A stretch of DNA of 64,000 bases, from NCBI RefSeq assembly GCF_003336225.1, contig NZ_QPID01000012.1:62001-126000 (forward strand). Reading direction: 5' to 3'. How positions within the stretch are numbered: the first letter of the stretch is position 1; each line of letters begins with the position of its first letter. A program made the position numbers and the translations under genes. Source of the stretch: Corallincola holothuriorum (GTDB lineage: Bacteria > Pseudomonadota > Gammaproteobacteria > Enterobacterales > Neiellaceae). This document shows, piece after piece, positions 26,758 to 37,134 of this stretch. The notes under the pieces were generated by a model. The model searched no databases, was not told where the DNA came from, and was given only the letters and a program-made list of their open reading frames with translations.

Positions 26758-26779
26758 TGAAGCAATCGTAATCGTTCAG

Positions 26780-28513
26780 CTATTCCATACTAGGCACCAA
26801 CCAAGCACATTGGTACGGTGCCAATTCGAATTCATGCAGCGCCACTGTTTTTCCCGTTAACAATTCATCACAGCCCGCGGCAGTGAATTGCTGCGGTATT
26901 TTTTCAATGCCATGCACCTCATGGGGGTAGGCTGTTAGGTTATGTATACAAAGGATCTGCTCCCCGGAGTGCGGATCACAGCGGATAATGGCAAACAAGG
27001 TATCTGATAACACCAATGCTTCCTGAGAAGCGTCGGGGCTAAACGCATGATGACTGCGCCGGATCTTAATGATCTCAGTGAGTGCTGAAAAAATCCGCGA
27101 CTGGTCACTGGCCGGATCGCACAACAGCCCGTTTAACTCATCACTTTGCCATTTATGGCGGTTAATTGAACGTGTCCTTCCCGTTAGCTCGACCTGCTCC
27201 AAATCGTTAGGTGTTGCAGTCAAACTATGGATATATAGGGCAGGGATCCCTTGCAGCGATAGCATAATGGTTTGCGCACACAAGAATCGCGAGATCTGAA
27301 AAGTGTCTGGCCCATTCCGCGTTCCCTGAAGCGCTTCAAATAACGAGATGTTCAGTTCGTACGGACTTTTTGTACCATCACCGTTAGCTTTCATACTGAC
27401 AAAGCCACCGAACTGATGCACAGATTCAATCAAATCGGTTATTTCATGCTTAGGAATGATCCCTTCGACCGCCCGGACACCAATACCATCATGGGAAGCG
27501 GTGAAATTTAGAAAGCAGCAACCGGCAGGAAAAGCAGGTAGTGATCGCGCCCAACGCGTGAGATAGCTGGCATTACCACGGTTCAAGCCGTGTAGGATCA
27601 GCGGTGGCAAAGCAAAGTTGTACACCATCTGTGCCTCATCGCCACTGCCAAAATAGCTAATATTCTCTTCGTGAGGCACGTTAGTTTCCGTGATAAGAAC
27701 CAGCCCTGGATCCAACCAACGGAAGATATCCCGCATCAGCTTCACCACTTCATGGGTTTCGGGTAGGTGAACACATTTACTGCCTAGGGTTTTCCATAAA
27801 AAGGCCACGGCATCGAGGCGAATGTAACGAGACCCCTTGACGATATACTCAAGCAAGATATCGATCATCTCGATCAGTACATCTGGATTAGCAAAATTCA
27901 GATCGATCTGATCATCACTGAAAGTGGCCCAGACATGCTTCACCCCTTGACGGGTATAAACATCCACTATTAGCGGGCTGGTTCTGGGCCGAATCACCGA
28001 GCTGTAATCAGCATCAGGATCCGACTCGACAAAAAACTCCTTGCCTTCCCCCTCACCATTAATGAAATCAATGAACCAAAGGCTCTGACGGGAGGTATGG
28101 TTACACACCAGATCCGCCATCAAGTCGAAAGACTGCGCAATCTGAGCAACGTCGTCCCAAGTACCGAGCTTATAGTTCACAGCCCGATAGTCGATCACTG
28201 AAAAACCATCATCTGAGCTGTAGGGAAAAAACGGTAAGATATGCACGGCAGAGAAAGTGTCGGCTAAATGCTGACGCAGAAATTGATTCAATACCTGCAG
28301 CGGCCGCTTACCCTCTTGCAATAAGCTATCGCCATAGGTGATAAGAATAATATCTGACTCATCCCATCGCCCTTTTCTCGTCCTTTGGTACGCTGCCGTT
28401 CGCGCCTCAATCTTAAGCATCAGCTTTGCTAAGCAATCGTCACTGCCATAGATCCGCTGTAAACGTTGGGACAAGATCTCTGACAACGTCGCCAATGTTC
28501 GCTGATCTGCCAT
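26780..28513 (-). CDS. GH13_18 sucrose-phosphorylase-like enzyme, probable glucosylglycerate phosphorylase
   Basis: A 577-residue enzyme of the sucrose phosphorylase subgroup of GH13. Motifs are SVIDYRAVNYKLGTWDDV, DLVCNHTSRQSLWF, IRLDAVAFLWKTLG (nucleophile Asp), LITETNVPHEEN (acid/base Glu) and FTASHDGIGVRAVEG. There is no signal peptide. The subgroup includes sucrose, sucrose-6F-phosphate, glucosylglycerol and glucosylglycerate phosphorylases. Linkage to gpgS, its phosphatase and a glycerate kinase points to glucosylglycerate as substrate, giving glucose 1-phosphate and glycerate. The start at 28513 has GGAGGTG 7 bases upstream; an upstream ATG at 28600 has no such signal. It converges on the synthesis operon and diverges from galU, whose substrate is glucose 1-phosphate. 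Confidence 0.85.
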   Translation of the reverse strand: MADQRTLATLSEILSQRLQRIYGSDDCLAKLMLKIEARTAAYQRTRKGRWDESDIILITYGDSLLQEGKRPLQVLNQFLRQHLADTFSAVHILPFFPYSSDDGFSVIDYRAVNYKLGTWDDVAQIAQSFDLMADLVCNHTSRQSLWFIDFINGEGEGKEFFVESDPDADYSSVIRPRTSPLIVDVYTRQGVKHVWATFSDDQIDLNFANPDVLIEMIDILLEYIVKGSRYIRLDAVAFLWKTLGSKCVHLPETHEVVKLMRDIFRWLDPGLVLITETNVPHEENISYFGSGDEAQMVYNFALPPLILHGLNRGNASYLTRWARSLPAFPAGCCFLNFTASHDGIGVRAVEGIIPKHEITDLIESVHQFGGFVSMKANGDGTKSPYELNISLFEALQGTRNGPDTFQISRFLCAQTIMLSLQGIPALYIHSLTATPNDLEQVELTGRTRSINRHKWQSDELNGLLCDPASDQSRIFSALTEIIKIRRSHHAFSPDASQEALVLSDTLFAIIRCDPHSGEQILCIHNLTAYPHEVHGIEKIPQQFTAAGCDELLTGKTVALHEFELAPYQCAWLVPSME

Positions 28514-28747
28514 CGGTTCACCTCCTGAGATTGCTCTATTATGGTGCAAACTTACCCCTTTAGTATCAAATCCTGGTGCAAGTTGGCTTCTATTCTTCAC
28601 CCTTTAGCGGTCAGAGGTAGATATCCTCAATCCCTGTGAAAACACCGTATAGACATAGCATTCGCTGTGCCAATCATAAAAATATTTTAACTTGGCATCC
28701 TGTTTGCTGTGTCTTTATCACAAAGTTTAGTTTCAGGAGTGTCACAT

Positions 28748-29638
28748 ATGATACGCAAATGTTTATTTCCGGTGGCGGGCTACGGCACACGCTTTTTACC
28801 GGTAACCAAATCAATGCCAAAAGAGATGCTCCCCGTCGTGAACAAGCCGTTGGTGCAATACGGTGTTGAGGAAGCCGTTGACGCTGGTCTGGATCAAATA
28901 GGCTTCGTCACCGGACGAGGTAAGCGCGCTATCGCTGATCATTTCGATATTAGTTATGAGCTCGAAAATGAGATCGCCGGTACATCGAAGGAAGCATTTC
29001 TTACTGATATACGCACGCTGATCGAAACCACCGATTTTTCCTACACCCGCCAGAACCACATGAAAGGGCTTGGCCATGCCATTCTTTCCGGAGAAACCTT
29101 GGTAGGTAATGAACCGTTTGCGGTGGTATTGGCCGATGATCTCTGTCTTGGCGAGGACGACGGCGTTTTGAGCCAGATGGTGAAACTGTATCGCCAGTTC
29201 CGTTGCTCTATTGTCGCCATCGAAGAAGTACCGATGGATGAAACCTACAAGTACGGTGTCATCAAAGGTACCGAGATGAAAGATGGCTTGTTCCGTGTTG
29301 AAGATATGGTAGAGAAGCCAGCACCCGAAGATGCACCGTCCAACTTAGCCATTATTGGTCGCTACATACTAACACCCGATATTTTTGACCTGATTAAAGA
29401 GACCCCCCCCGGTAAAAATGGCGAGGTACAATTGACCGACGCCATTCTTAAACAGGCAAAAGATGGTTGTGTACTGGCGTACAAATTCCGCGGCACCCGA
29501 TTTGACTGCGGCAGTGTAGATGGCTTTATTGAAGCCACAAATCACGTTTACCAACATGTCTACAAAGCGGAAGAGGCGGCAAAGAAAGTCACTCCTCTCA
29601 CCGCCAGCAAACCAGATAAAGAGGCCGAAAGCGCCTAA
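28748..29638 (+). CDS. galU: UTP-glucose-1-phosphate uridylyltransferase GalU
   Basis: A 296-residue nucleotidyltransferase that makes UDP-glucose from UTP and glucose 1-phosphate. The N-terminus MIRKCLFPVAGYGTRFLPVTKSMPKEMLPVVNKP carries the family's G-x-G-T-R nucleotide loop (shown here in two overlapping parts: FPVAGYGTRFLP and KSMPKEMLPVVNKP). FAVVLADDLCLGEDDG, MVEKPAPEDAPSNLAIIGRY and GGSV-like FDCGSVDGFIEA complete the signature. GalU is placed well to serve both the glucosylglycerate synthase and EPS or LPS glucosylation. The ATG at 28748 has CAGGAG upstream; a longer N-terminus is not family-like. A clear terminator follows. Confidence 0.96.
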   Translation: MIRKCLFPVAGYGTRFLPVTKSMPKEMLPVVNKPLVQYGVEEAVDAGLDQIGFVTGRGKRAIADHFDISYELENEIAGTSKEAFLTDIRTLIETTDFSYTRQNHMKGLGHAILSGETLVGNEPFAVVLADDLCLGEDDGVLSQMVKLYRQFRCSIVAIEEVPMDETYKYGVIKGTEMKDGLFRVEDMVEKPAPEDAPSNLAIIGRYILTPDIFDLIKETPPGKNGEVQLTDAILKQAKDGCVLAYKFRGTRFDCGSVDGFIEATNHVYQHVYKAEEAAKKVTPLTASKPDKEAESA

Positions 29639-29671
29639 AGATTTCTTCGTTAAAGAAACCAGCTCCAGGTT

Positions 29672-29724
29672 GCCACTTATCTCCGACAGGGCCTAACTAA
29701 AGGGGAGATAAGTGGCTTTTTTTA
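29672..29724 (+). terminator. Rho-independent terminator after galU
   Basis: GCCACTTATCTCC (29672-29684) pairs with GGAGATAAGTGGC (29704-29716), a 13-base perfect stem with a 19-base loop, then a run of seven T. It lies 33 bases past the galU stop. Confidence 0.88.
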
Positions 29725-30068
29725 TGGCCACAGGCTACCCCCCTCGATGAACAACAGTTTCCAACCTTCCCCCAGCCAACCATAAAGTTTGATCCCTACG
29801 TTTGTTTAGCGCAACGGAGAGGATGAAAACGAAGAAACACGCTATGGTTAAAGACCAGACGAAAAACGGAGAAACACGCCATTGAGGCTTTAGACTGCCC
29901 AGCAAAGGGCGATTTAATGCACAGTTGCGAACCTTGTGTCGCTGAACATTGTTATTTGTGCCTAGGTTTTACCTTATGACTATTGTTAAATGGTACAAGA
30001 TGTTGATACTTAACTTATCAGCGTAAAAAAGATTGTCTTCTGAAGTGCAAAGGGTGTCATCAGGCTAT
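29725..30068. other. Intergenic region between galU and the c-di-GMP regulator gene
   Basis: About 340 bases without a supported gene. It contains a pair of 20-base direct repeats (29826-29845 and 29863-29882). No tRNA, small open frame with a ribosome-binding site, or riboswitch-like structure was recognised. It presumably carries the promoter of the downstream regulator. Confidence 0.5.
29826..29882 (+). repeat. Pair of 20-base imperfect direct repeats
   Basis: AAAACGAAGAAACACGCTAT at 29826 and AAAACGGAGAAACACGCCAT at 29863 differ at two of 20 positions and start 37 bases apart. They could be operator sites for the regulator gene downstream; they could also be a chance duplication. Confidence 0.6.
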
Positions 30069-32306
30069 ATGACCGCAGATAATCAGGAAATGGATAATGA
30101 TGAGCTACTGTTCTTCGCAGATGATGAAGAGTTAGTTGGTTCAGACGGCCCTGAACTGGAAAAATGGCGTATTCTAATCGTCGATGACGATCATGAGATA
30201 CATGCCGTCACTCAGCTCGCCCTCAATGGTCTCACCATTTTTGACCGAGACATTGCGTTTCTGCACGCCTATTCCGCCGATGAAGCCAAAGAACTGCTCC
30301 AGCATGAACAAGATATCGCTATCGTGCTGCTTGACGTAGTAATGGAAAATGACGATGCCGGCCTGCAGCTTGCTCGCTATATACGCGATGATTTAAAACA
30401 AGATGAGGTACGTATCATTCTGCGTACCGGACAACCGGGTTACGCACCGGAAGAGCAAGTGATCAAAGATTATGATATCAATGATTACAAGACCAAAACC
30501 GAGCTCACCCGCAATCGCTTAGTCACCTCCATTATCACTGCTGTGCGTTCCTATCATCAGATAAGAATGCTCAACCAAAGTCGTCGCGGCCTGGAGATGA
30601 TTATCAAATCCAGTGCCAATTTGATGGAACACCATGCAATGAAGGGCTTCGCGGAAGGCGTACTGACCCAACTTGCCTCGGTGCTAGGTGTTGAGCCAGA
30701 AGGTGTGTTGTGCGCGCGGCGCGGTCAATTCAGCAGTGAAGAAGATACACCAGATAATAGTATTTATGTCTTAGGTGCTGCTGGCGATTTTGCTCCCTTC
30801 GTTAATCAGCCACTGCAAGATCTCCCAAGCCAGCATATCGCCAATTTGGTAGAAAGCTGTTTAAACGAAAAAGCCCATCAATACGAACAAGACGATACCG
30901 CATTATTTATCGCCAGTAGCGACTACGAAGCCGCTATTTATATCGATTCCGCACGTCCGCTGGCACAAATCGACCGCAACCTTTTGGAAGTGTTTCTCGG
31001 CAACATTGGGGTCGGATATGAAAACGTCAGCCTGTTCCAGCGCCTGCAACATGCAGCCTATACTGACGAGCTGACCCGACTGCCTAATCGTGCCGGCTTT
31101 ATTCAATGCTTGGACGGCTTTATCACCACCGCGGGTAAAGACCAAGTGGTTGCGCTGGTCGATCTCAACCAATTTTCCGATATTAACGACGGCTTAGGAC
31201 AAGAAGCGGGCAACCAACTGCTCAAAGCTGTGGCAGAAAGACTATCGCAAACCTTGGGCGAGAGCTGCACTGTCGCTCGCGTCAGCTCAGATGTGTTTGG
31301 CATTATCGGTAGTGAACAGATAGTGACACCCGATCGCTTATTGTCAGTGTTCAATCATCCATTCCATGCTGGCGAACATATGCTGCCAATTAAAGCCGCC
31401 ATGGGCTTTTGCTGCCAGCCACAAGCATCTGGCCGAGGACTTGACCTACTCAAGCAGGTCTATATTGCACTCAACTTAGCGAAAAAGAATCTGAGTGAGA
31501 AATATGCCTACTATGAGCAGTCTCTGGAAACATCGACCTCTGATCGCCTGAATATGATCCGCTCACTGCGGCATGATTTTTCTGAACGCCGATTACAGGT
31601 CTGGTATCAGCCACAACTTTCCTTAGCTAATCTGAAAGTCTCAGGCATGGAAGCGCTGCTGCGCTGGCCTGATGGCGAAGGCGGCTATATTTCACCCGCT
31701 GTGTTTATCCCGTTAGCAGAGTATTCAGGCCTGATTGTTGATATCGGTGCTTGGGTATTGGAGGAATCGCTGCGGCAACTAAAAGAGCTGCAGGAACAGG
31801 GATTCGAAGAACTCACTGTTGGCGTTAACGTCTCCATGCAGCAATTCCGTAGCGTTGGTTTTCTCGATTCGGTAATTAATACCTTAGCGCAACTAGAGAT
31901 GGCGCCGGCATGTCTAGAATTAGAGATCACCGAAAGTGTGGTGATGGATGACCCAGCCGTAGTCATCGACACCCTTGGAAAACTCAGAGCCGCAGGCGTC
32001 AAAGTCTCTATTGATGACTTTGGTACAGGCTTTTCTTCGCTCAGTTATCTGCAACAACTGCCATTAGACCGGATTAAAATCGACCGCGCCTTCGTCACTG
32101 CTGTCGATGATGCTCAAGGAGCTATCATTGCCGAAACCATCGTTGCACTAGGTAAGAAGTTGAAGCTAACGACGGTGTGTGAAGGCGTAGAAACCGAAGC
32201 TCAAGCGGCACATATGCGCCAGATTGGTTGCGATGAAGCACAAGGCTTCCTCTACGCCAGACCAATGCCCTTTGCGGACTTGGTCAACTTCCTTAGCAAA
32301 CCTTAG
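30069..32306 (+). CDS. Response regulator with DUF3369, degenerate GGDEF and EAL domains
   Basis: A 745-residue cytoplasmic c-di-GMP protein. A receiver domain spans about residues 33-150 (WRILIVDDDHE; phospho-acceptor Asp near 89 in VLLDVVMEN). A DUF3369 sensor-like domain follows, starting LNQSRRGLEMIIKSSANLME. A GGDEF domain starts near 330 (YTDELTRLPNRAGF), but its active-site loop reads VSSDVFG in place of GGDEF, so it should not synthesise c-di-GMP. The EAL domain (about 495-735) keeps GMEALLRW, ELEITESV, SIDDFGTGFSSLSYLQ and CEGVETEAQ, consistent with an active phosphodiesterase. The start is uncertain: TTG at 30033 would add 12 residues; ATG at 30069 was preferred. No partner kinase is adjacent. 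5-oxoprolinase follows 21 bases later. Confidence 0.9.
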   Translation: MTADNQEMDNDELLFFADDEELVGSDGPELEKWRILIVDDDHEIHAVTQLALNGLTIFDRDIAFLHAYSADEAKELLQHEQDIAIVLLDVVMENDDAGLQLARYIRDDLKQDEVRIILRTGQPGYAPEEQVIKDYDINDYKTKTELTRNRLVTSIITAVRSYHQIRMLNQSRRGLEMIIKSSANLMEHHAMKGFAEGVLTQLASVLGVEPEGVLCARRGQFSSEEDTPDNSIYVLGAAGDFAPFVNQPLQDLPSQHIANLVESCLNEKAHQYEQDDTALFIASSDYEAAIYIDSARPLAQIDRNLLEVFLGNIGVGYENVSLFQRLQHAAYTDELTRLPNRAGFIQCLDGFITTAGKDQVVALVDLNQFSDINDGLGQEAGNQLLKAVAERLSQTLGESCTVARVSSDVFGIIGSEQIVTPDRLLSVFNHPFHAGEHMLPIKAAMGFCCQPQASGRGLDLLKQVYIALNLAKKNLSEKYAYYEQSLETSTSDRLNMIRSLRHDFSERRLQVWYQPQLSLANLKVSGMEALLRWPDGEGGYISPAVFIPLAEYSGLIVDIGAWVLEESLRQLKELQEQGFEELTVGVNVSMQQFRSVGFLDSVINTLAQLEMAPACLELEITESVVMDDPAVVIDTLGKLRAAGVKVSIDDFGTGFSSLSYLQQLPLDRIKIDRAFVTAVDDAQGAIIAETIVALGKKLKLTTVCEGVETEAQAAHMRQIGCDEAQGFLYARPMPFADLVNFLSKP

Positions 32307-32327
32307 CAAGTAGCCGTTAGATTACTT

Positions 32328-35300
32328 ATGCACGCAAACGGCTGGCAATTTTGGATCGATCGCGGCGGCACATTCACGGATATTGTCGCCCTTGATCCCC
32401 ATGGCAATAATCACCAACACAAGTTGCTGTCAGAAAACCCCACCCAATATGAAGATGCTGCGCTGCAGGGGATCCTAGATCTACTGGGTTTAACAGCGCT
32501 GCACCAACTGCAAGGTGTCGCTATTGATGCCGTCAAAATGGGCACCACCGTTGCCACCAATGCACTGTTAGAACGTAAAGGCGAAGCGACCGCACTGCTC
32601 ATTACTCAAGGGTTCGCTGATGCGCTCAAGATCGGTTACCAGCACCGCGCAGACCTGTTTTCATTACAAATAAAGCGTCCAGCCGCCCTCTATCAGCAGG
32701 TGGTCGAAGTTGAAGAACGTGTCGCTGCCAATGGCGAGCTAATTTCTCCACTCAATACAAAAAGAGTGTTAGCGCAATTAACAGCGCTTCACCAACAAGG
32801 TATACGAGCAGTCGCCATCGCATTGATGCACGCCTATCGCTACCCAGATCACGAACAGCAGATAGCCGCAATAGCTCAACAGGTAGGCTTCACGCAGATC
32901 TCGGTCTCACATCAGGTCAGTCCACTGATAAAATTGATTGGTCGTGGCGACACAACGGTTGTTGATGCATACCTCTCTCCCATTCTTCGCCGCTATGTTG
33001 ATCGTATCGAAAAAACGTTGGGTCACTGCCCATTGCAGTTCATGCAAAGTAGCGGCGGACTGACCGACGCCCACAGTTTTCAGGGCAAAGACGCGATACT
33101 TTCAGGGCCTGCAGGCGGCGTCGTAGGGATGGTGGAGACCGCAAGAAAGGCCGGTTTTAGTCAGATCATCGGCTTTGACATGGGTGGCACAAGTACCGAT
33201 GTCTCACTGTTTAATGGTGAGTATCAGCGTAGTTTCGAAACTGAAGTAGCCGGGGTGCGAATGCGTGCTCCTATGATGAAGATCCATACGGTTGCGGCTG
33301 GTGGCGGCTCTATACTCGCTTTCGATGGGGCACGACTCACCGTTGGTCCGGCATCTGCGGGCGCCTATCCCGGCCCAGCCTGTTATCGTAATGGTGGCCC
33401 CCTCACGGTTACAGACATCAATGTCTTGTTGGGAAAAATCCAACCCGACTTCTTTCCTGCTTTATTCGGCAAAGATGGCCAGCAAGCACTAGATATCAAC
33501 CAGGTAAAAAACGATTTTCAACGCTTGGCAAATCAAGTCTCAGCAGCCAAGGGCTCAGCTTCCCGTCCAGAACAGATAGCGTCAGGCATGTTACGGCTCG
33601 CCGTAAACCACATGGCTAACGCCATTAAGAAGATATCCACGCAGCAGGGGCATGATGTAGGGCAGTTTACGCTCGCCTGCTTTGGTGGCGCCGGCGCTCA
33701 GCATGCTTGCTTGGTCGCAGATCAACTAGGTATTCGCTCCGTCTTTGTGCATCGCCTATCTGGAGTGTTGTCCGCCTACGGGATGGGTTTGGCAAGCGTC
33801 AGCCACATACAACAGCAAACTATCGAACGCCCCTTGGACGACTTCAATCAAGAAGCGCTGCAAGCTTTATTTCATCACCAAGTCGAAGAAGCTATTACCG
33901 CGCTCACGCGCCAGCACATTGCCGCTGCAGATATCTCATGTCGCAACAGCGTCAATCTACGCTACCAAGGGTCAGACACCCAGATCGAAATTGAGTTGGC
34001 GGATACAGACAGCATGACCGCCGCCTTTCGCCACAAACACCAGCAGCAATTTGGCTTCACCCAGGACTCGCCGTTAATCATTAGCGGGGTGCAAGTGGAA
34101 GCCTCAGCCGCAAACCGGCAACACGCCTCGCAGCCTAGTGCTGACGATTCCCCATGCGCATTGACCCGTACCCAGCCTTGCGCTATCACCACGCGTTCAG
34201 TGTTTATGGATGGCATATGGCAGCAAGCCCCCTTCTACGAACGAACAGGGCTCAGTTCAGGCGCCACACTTGCCGGTCCTGCGATTATTTTGGAGCCGGC
34301 CACTACAGTGGTGATTGAGCCCGGATGGCAAGCCCGCGTCAGCAATGATGATGGTCTGATCCTTGAGCGGGTAGTGCAATTGGCTAAAAATGAGGATATC
34401 GATACCAGCGCCAGCCCTGATCCCATCATGCTAGAACTGTTCAACAGCCTGTTCATGCACATCGCTGAACAGATGGGGACAACGCTACAACAAACCGCCA
34501 GCTCGGTGAACATTAAGGAACGTCTCGATTTTTCCTGTGCCGTGTTTGATAGTCATGGTGATCTGGTGGCTAATGCCCCGCACATGCCGGTACACCTAGG
34601 CTCGATGAGTGAAAGCGTTCGCAGTGTCATTGCGCAGAATCATGGGCGACTTAAGCCAGGTGATAGCATCATGCTTAACAGCCCCTACCACGGTGGCACC
34701 CATCTCCCCGATATCACAGTGGTCACGCCGCTGTTTAATCAGCGGGGCGACAAGATCCAATTCTTCGTCGCCAGTCGTGGCCACCATGCTGACATCGGCG
34801 GTACCACTCCAGGATCAATGCCAGCCGAAAGCTCTCATATTGAGCAAGAGGGGATCCTATTTGAAAACTTCAAGTTGGTCAGTCAAGGTGTGCTGGCAAG
34901 TGATGCCCTCTTAACAGCACTATCGCAAGGAAAATACCCTGCGCGAACCCCACTGCAAAACCTCGCGGATCTCAAGGCACAACTGGCCGCAAATCAGCGC
35001 GGAATTATGGAGCTGACCCGAACACTAAACCACTTTGGTGAACCTGCGGTGGCAGCCTATATGAGGCATGTGCAGAACTATGCCGAGCAGTGTGTAAGAA
35101 AGGCTATAGGCAAACTGCGCAATGGCACTTACCAAGTGGAAATGGACAATGGCGCAGTTATCTCAGTGGCGATCACGGTTGATCAAAAATTGGGGCAAGC
35201 CGTTTTAGATTTCAGCGGTAGCAGCGAACAGCAGCCAGGTAATTTCAACGCACCAACCGCCATCACAAAAGCGGTGGTGCTCTACGTTTTTCGCTCATTA

Positions 35301-35975
35301 GTCGACGCACCTATTCCGCTCAATGTCGGCTGCCTTAAGCCGCTTAAAATTATCCTTCCTGAACGCTCAGTGTTGTCACCTCGCTGGCCCGCCGCAGTAG
35401 TGGCCGGTAACGTCGAAACATCTCAATGTATCACTGATGCTATTTTGGGGGCACTCGGCGTACAGGCGGAAAGCCAGGGCACGATGAATAACCTCACCTT
35501 TGGCAATAGTGAGTTTCAATACTATGAGACTTTATGTGGTGGTTCCGGAGCCGGGCTGTCATTCTCCGGCACAGATGCCATACACAGCCATATGACAAAC
35601 TCGCGATTGACGGATCCTGAAATACTCGAGTCCCGTTACCCTGTCCGTCTTGAAGCGTTTTCAATTAGACAAAACTCCGGCGGCAACGGTATCTATCGCG
35701 GCGGGAATGGTGCCACCCGTAAGCTCTGCTTTCTGCAGCCAATGACTCTCTCACTGCTTGGCAACCACAGGCGAGTGGCGCCCAAAGGGCTAAATGGCGG
35801 TGAAGAGGGGGCTATTGGACGCAACGAACTCATCACTAACAGTGGCAATCATCGCAGCCTGCCAGGATGCTGCCAGCTACAAGTGAATCAAGGGGACACT
35901 TTGATTATCCACACACCAGGCGGTGGCGGCTCCGGCAAAGCGTGCTCTGCTAGCCAGACAAAAAGCCGAAAATAA
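32328..35975 (+). CDS. 5-oxoprolinase (hydantoinase A/B fusion)
   Basis: A 1215-residue ATP-dependent 5-oxoprolinase, which opens 5-oxo-L-proline (pyroglutamate) to L-glutamate. The HyuA half spans about 1-690: [47 protein letters not shown] and [15 protein letters not shown]. The HyuB half spans about 690-1200: [53 protein letters not shown] and the end [15 protein letters not shown]. Length agrees with eukaryotic-type fused OPLAH rather than separate hydantoinase subunits. The start is ATG 21 bases after the c-di-GMP gene; co-transcription is possible without an obvious functional tie. It converges on the EPS locus with a 5-base gap. Confidence 0.93.
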   Translation: MHANGWQFWIDRGGTFTDIVALDPHGNNHQHKLLSENPTQYEDAALQGILDLLGLTALHQLQGVAIDAVKMGTTVATNALLERKGEATALLITQGFADALKIGYQHRADLFSLQIKRPAALYQQVVEVEERVAANGELISPLNTKRVLAQLTALHQQGIRAVAIALMHAYRYPDHEQQIAAIAQQVGFTQISVSHQVSPLIKLIGRGDTTVVDAYLSPILRRYVDRIEKTLGHCPLQFMQSSGGLTDAHSFQGKDAILSGPAGGVVGMVETARKAGFSQIIGFDMGGTSTDVSLFNGEYQRSFETEVAGVRMRAPMMKIHTVAAGGGSILAFDGARLTVGPASAGAYPGPACYRNGGPLTVTDINVLLGKIQPDFFPALFGKDGQQALDINQVKNDFQRLANQVSAAKGSASRPEQIASGMLRLAVNHMANAIKKISTQQGHDVGQFTLACFGGAGAQHACLVADQLGIRSVFVHRLSGVLSAYGMGLASVSHIQQQTIERPLDDFNQEALQALFHHQVEEAITALTRQHIAAADISCRNSVNLRYQGSDTQIEIELADTDSMTAAFRHKHQQQFGFTQDSPLIISGVQVEASAANRQHASQPSADDSPCALTRTQPCAITTRSVFMDGIWQQAPFYERTGLSSGATLAGPAIILEPATTVVIEPGWQARVSNDDGLILERVVQLAKNEDIDTSASPDPIMLELFNSLFMHIAEQMGTTLQQTASSVNIKERLDFSCAVFDSHGDLVANAPHMPVHLGSMSESVRSVIAQNHGRLKPGDSIMLNSPYHGGTHLPDITVVTPLFNQRGDKIQFFVASRGHHADIGGTTPGSMPAESSHIEQEGILFENFKLVSQGVLASDALLTALSQGKYPARTPLQNLADLKAQLAANQRGIMELTRTLNHFGEPAVAAYMRHVQNYAEQCVRKAIGKLRNGTYQVEMDNGAVISVAITVDQKLGQAVLDFSGSSEQQPGNFNAPTAITKAVVLYVFRSLVDAPIPLNVGCLKPLKIILPERSVLSPRWPAAVVAGNVETSQCITDAILGALGVQAESQGTMNNLTFGNSEFQYYETLCGGSGAGLSFSGTDAIHSHMTNSRLTDPEILESRYPVRLEAFSIRQNSGGNGIYRGGNGATRKLCFLQPMTLSLLGNHRRVAPKGLNGGEEGAIGRNELITNSGNHRSLPGCCQLQVNQGDTLIIHTPGGGGSGKACSASQTKSRK

Positions 35976-35980
35976 CTGAG

Positions 35981-37126
35981 TTAATCGGTACTCACTTCAG
36001 ACATTTCACCGGCGGGTTTAAGCACTGTCACGTTTTCCTCTTCTGGTGGTGAAGAGGGTACCTCTGCACTGGCATTCAGCAGCTCCAATTGCTCTCGCTT
36101 AGCAGCAATTTGCTCATCTAATTGCCGCAGCAATGCCACTTTCTCCACCAATTGCTGGTCAAGATAATGTGCCACCGTGGCAATATTCGCCACCTTGTCT
36201 ACATCCCGCGCCGTTACATAAGGTGAAGCCGCAATTCCAGCGACCGGGTTATTAGCAGAAGAAGCGGCAGCCATAGGCTGATCGGCTACGGGTTCGCTTA
36301 ACTCCTTCTTCGCGGCAGGCTCTTGATAAAGATCCTTTGCCACGGCTTGCACTGTTTCCAAATCAAAATCGGCCAACTCTTCGAGATAGCCAAATAACAG
36401 CAGCCGGTCACAGAACAAGTTCACACGACGCGGAATGCCCGCCGTCGCCTCATGGATTGCCAACATGGCCTGTTCAGAAATTTTGGGACACCCCTGCCAA
36501 CCGACTCGGCTAAGGCGATGTTCTATGTAGTCAACCAGCTCCGATTCCGATAGAGCCTCCAAGTGACAACTAGCTATCACTCGCTGCCTAAATTGTTCCA
36601 TTCCCGGCGATTCTATCGTTTGCTTAAGCTCCTCTTGCCCTAACAAGAACGATTGAAATAGCGGCTTATTGTTGCGTTGGAAATTGGACAACATACGCAA
36701 CTCTTCAACCGTCTCAGCAGGCAGATTCTGAGCCTCATCCACCACCAGCAAGGCACGCTGTCCCCGCCGATATATTCCGGAAAGGAACTGCTCAATCGCT
36801 TTCAGCAACCCCGCTTTAGTCGGAAAATCTCCCTGAATACCAAAGGCATCTGCAACGAGTTGTAAGAGATCTCCCGGCGCTAGATTAGTAGAAACCAGCT
36901 GCGCTGCAACAACTCGGTTATCACTTAGCTCAGACAGAAGATTACGGACAAGCGTCGATTTCCCAGTACCGATTGGCCCAGTAACAACAATGAAACCTTC
37001 GCCCTGCGACAAGCCGTAGCGAAGATATGACATCGCACGTTGATGACTGTCACTGGCAAAGAAAAACCTTGGATCCGGGGTTAGCTGAAACGGTTTCTCG
37101 CTGAAGCCATAAAAATGTTCGTACAT
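35981..37126 (-). CDS. Exosortase-A-type EPS locus ATPase (ExeA-like AAA)
   Basis: A 381-residue ATPase of the type found in exosortase-A EPS loci and related to ExeA/GspA. It opens with MYEHFYGFSEKPFQLTPDPRF, has Walker A in VTGPIGTGKSTLVRNLL near residue 45-60 and Walker B in ALLVVDEAQNLPAE near 125. PRRVNLFCDRLLLFGYL is another family hallmark. After about residue 270 it continues as a proline/alanine-rich linker and a short coiled coil (LDQQLVEKVALLRQLDEQ). Its exact role in EPS secretion is not known. It is the last gene of the minus-strand core operon, 8 bases after the outer-membrane protein gene. Confidence 0.88.
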   Translation of the reverse strand: MYEHFYGFSEKPFQLTPDPRFFFASDSHQRAMSYLRYGLSQGEGFIVVTGPIGTGKSTLVRNLLSELSDNRVVAAQLVSTNLAPGDLLQLVADAFGIQGDFPTKAGLLKAIEQFLSGIYRRGQRALLVVDEAQNLPAETVEELRMLSNFQRNNKPLFQSFLLGQEELKQTIESPGMEQFRQRVIASCHLEALSESELVDYIEHRLSRVGWQGCPKISEQAMLAIHEATAGIPRRVNLFCDRLLLFGYLEELADFDLETVQAVAKDLYQEPAAKKELSEPVADQPMAAASSANNPVAGIAASPYVTARDVDKVANIATVAHYLDQQLVEKVALLRQLDEQIAAKREQLELLNASAEVPSSPPEEENVTVLKPAGEMSEVSTD

Positions 37127-37134
37127 CTAATCAC

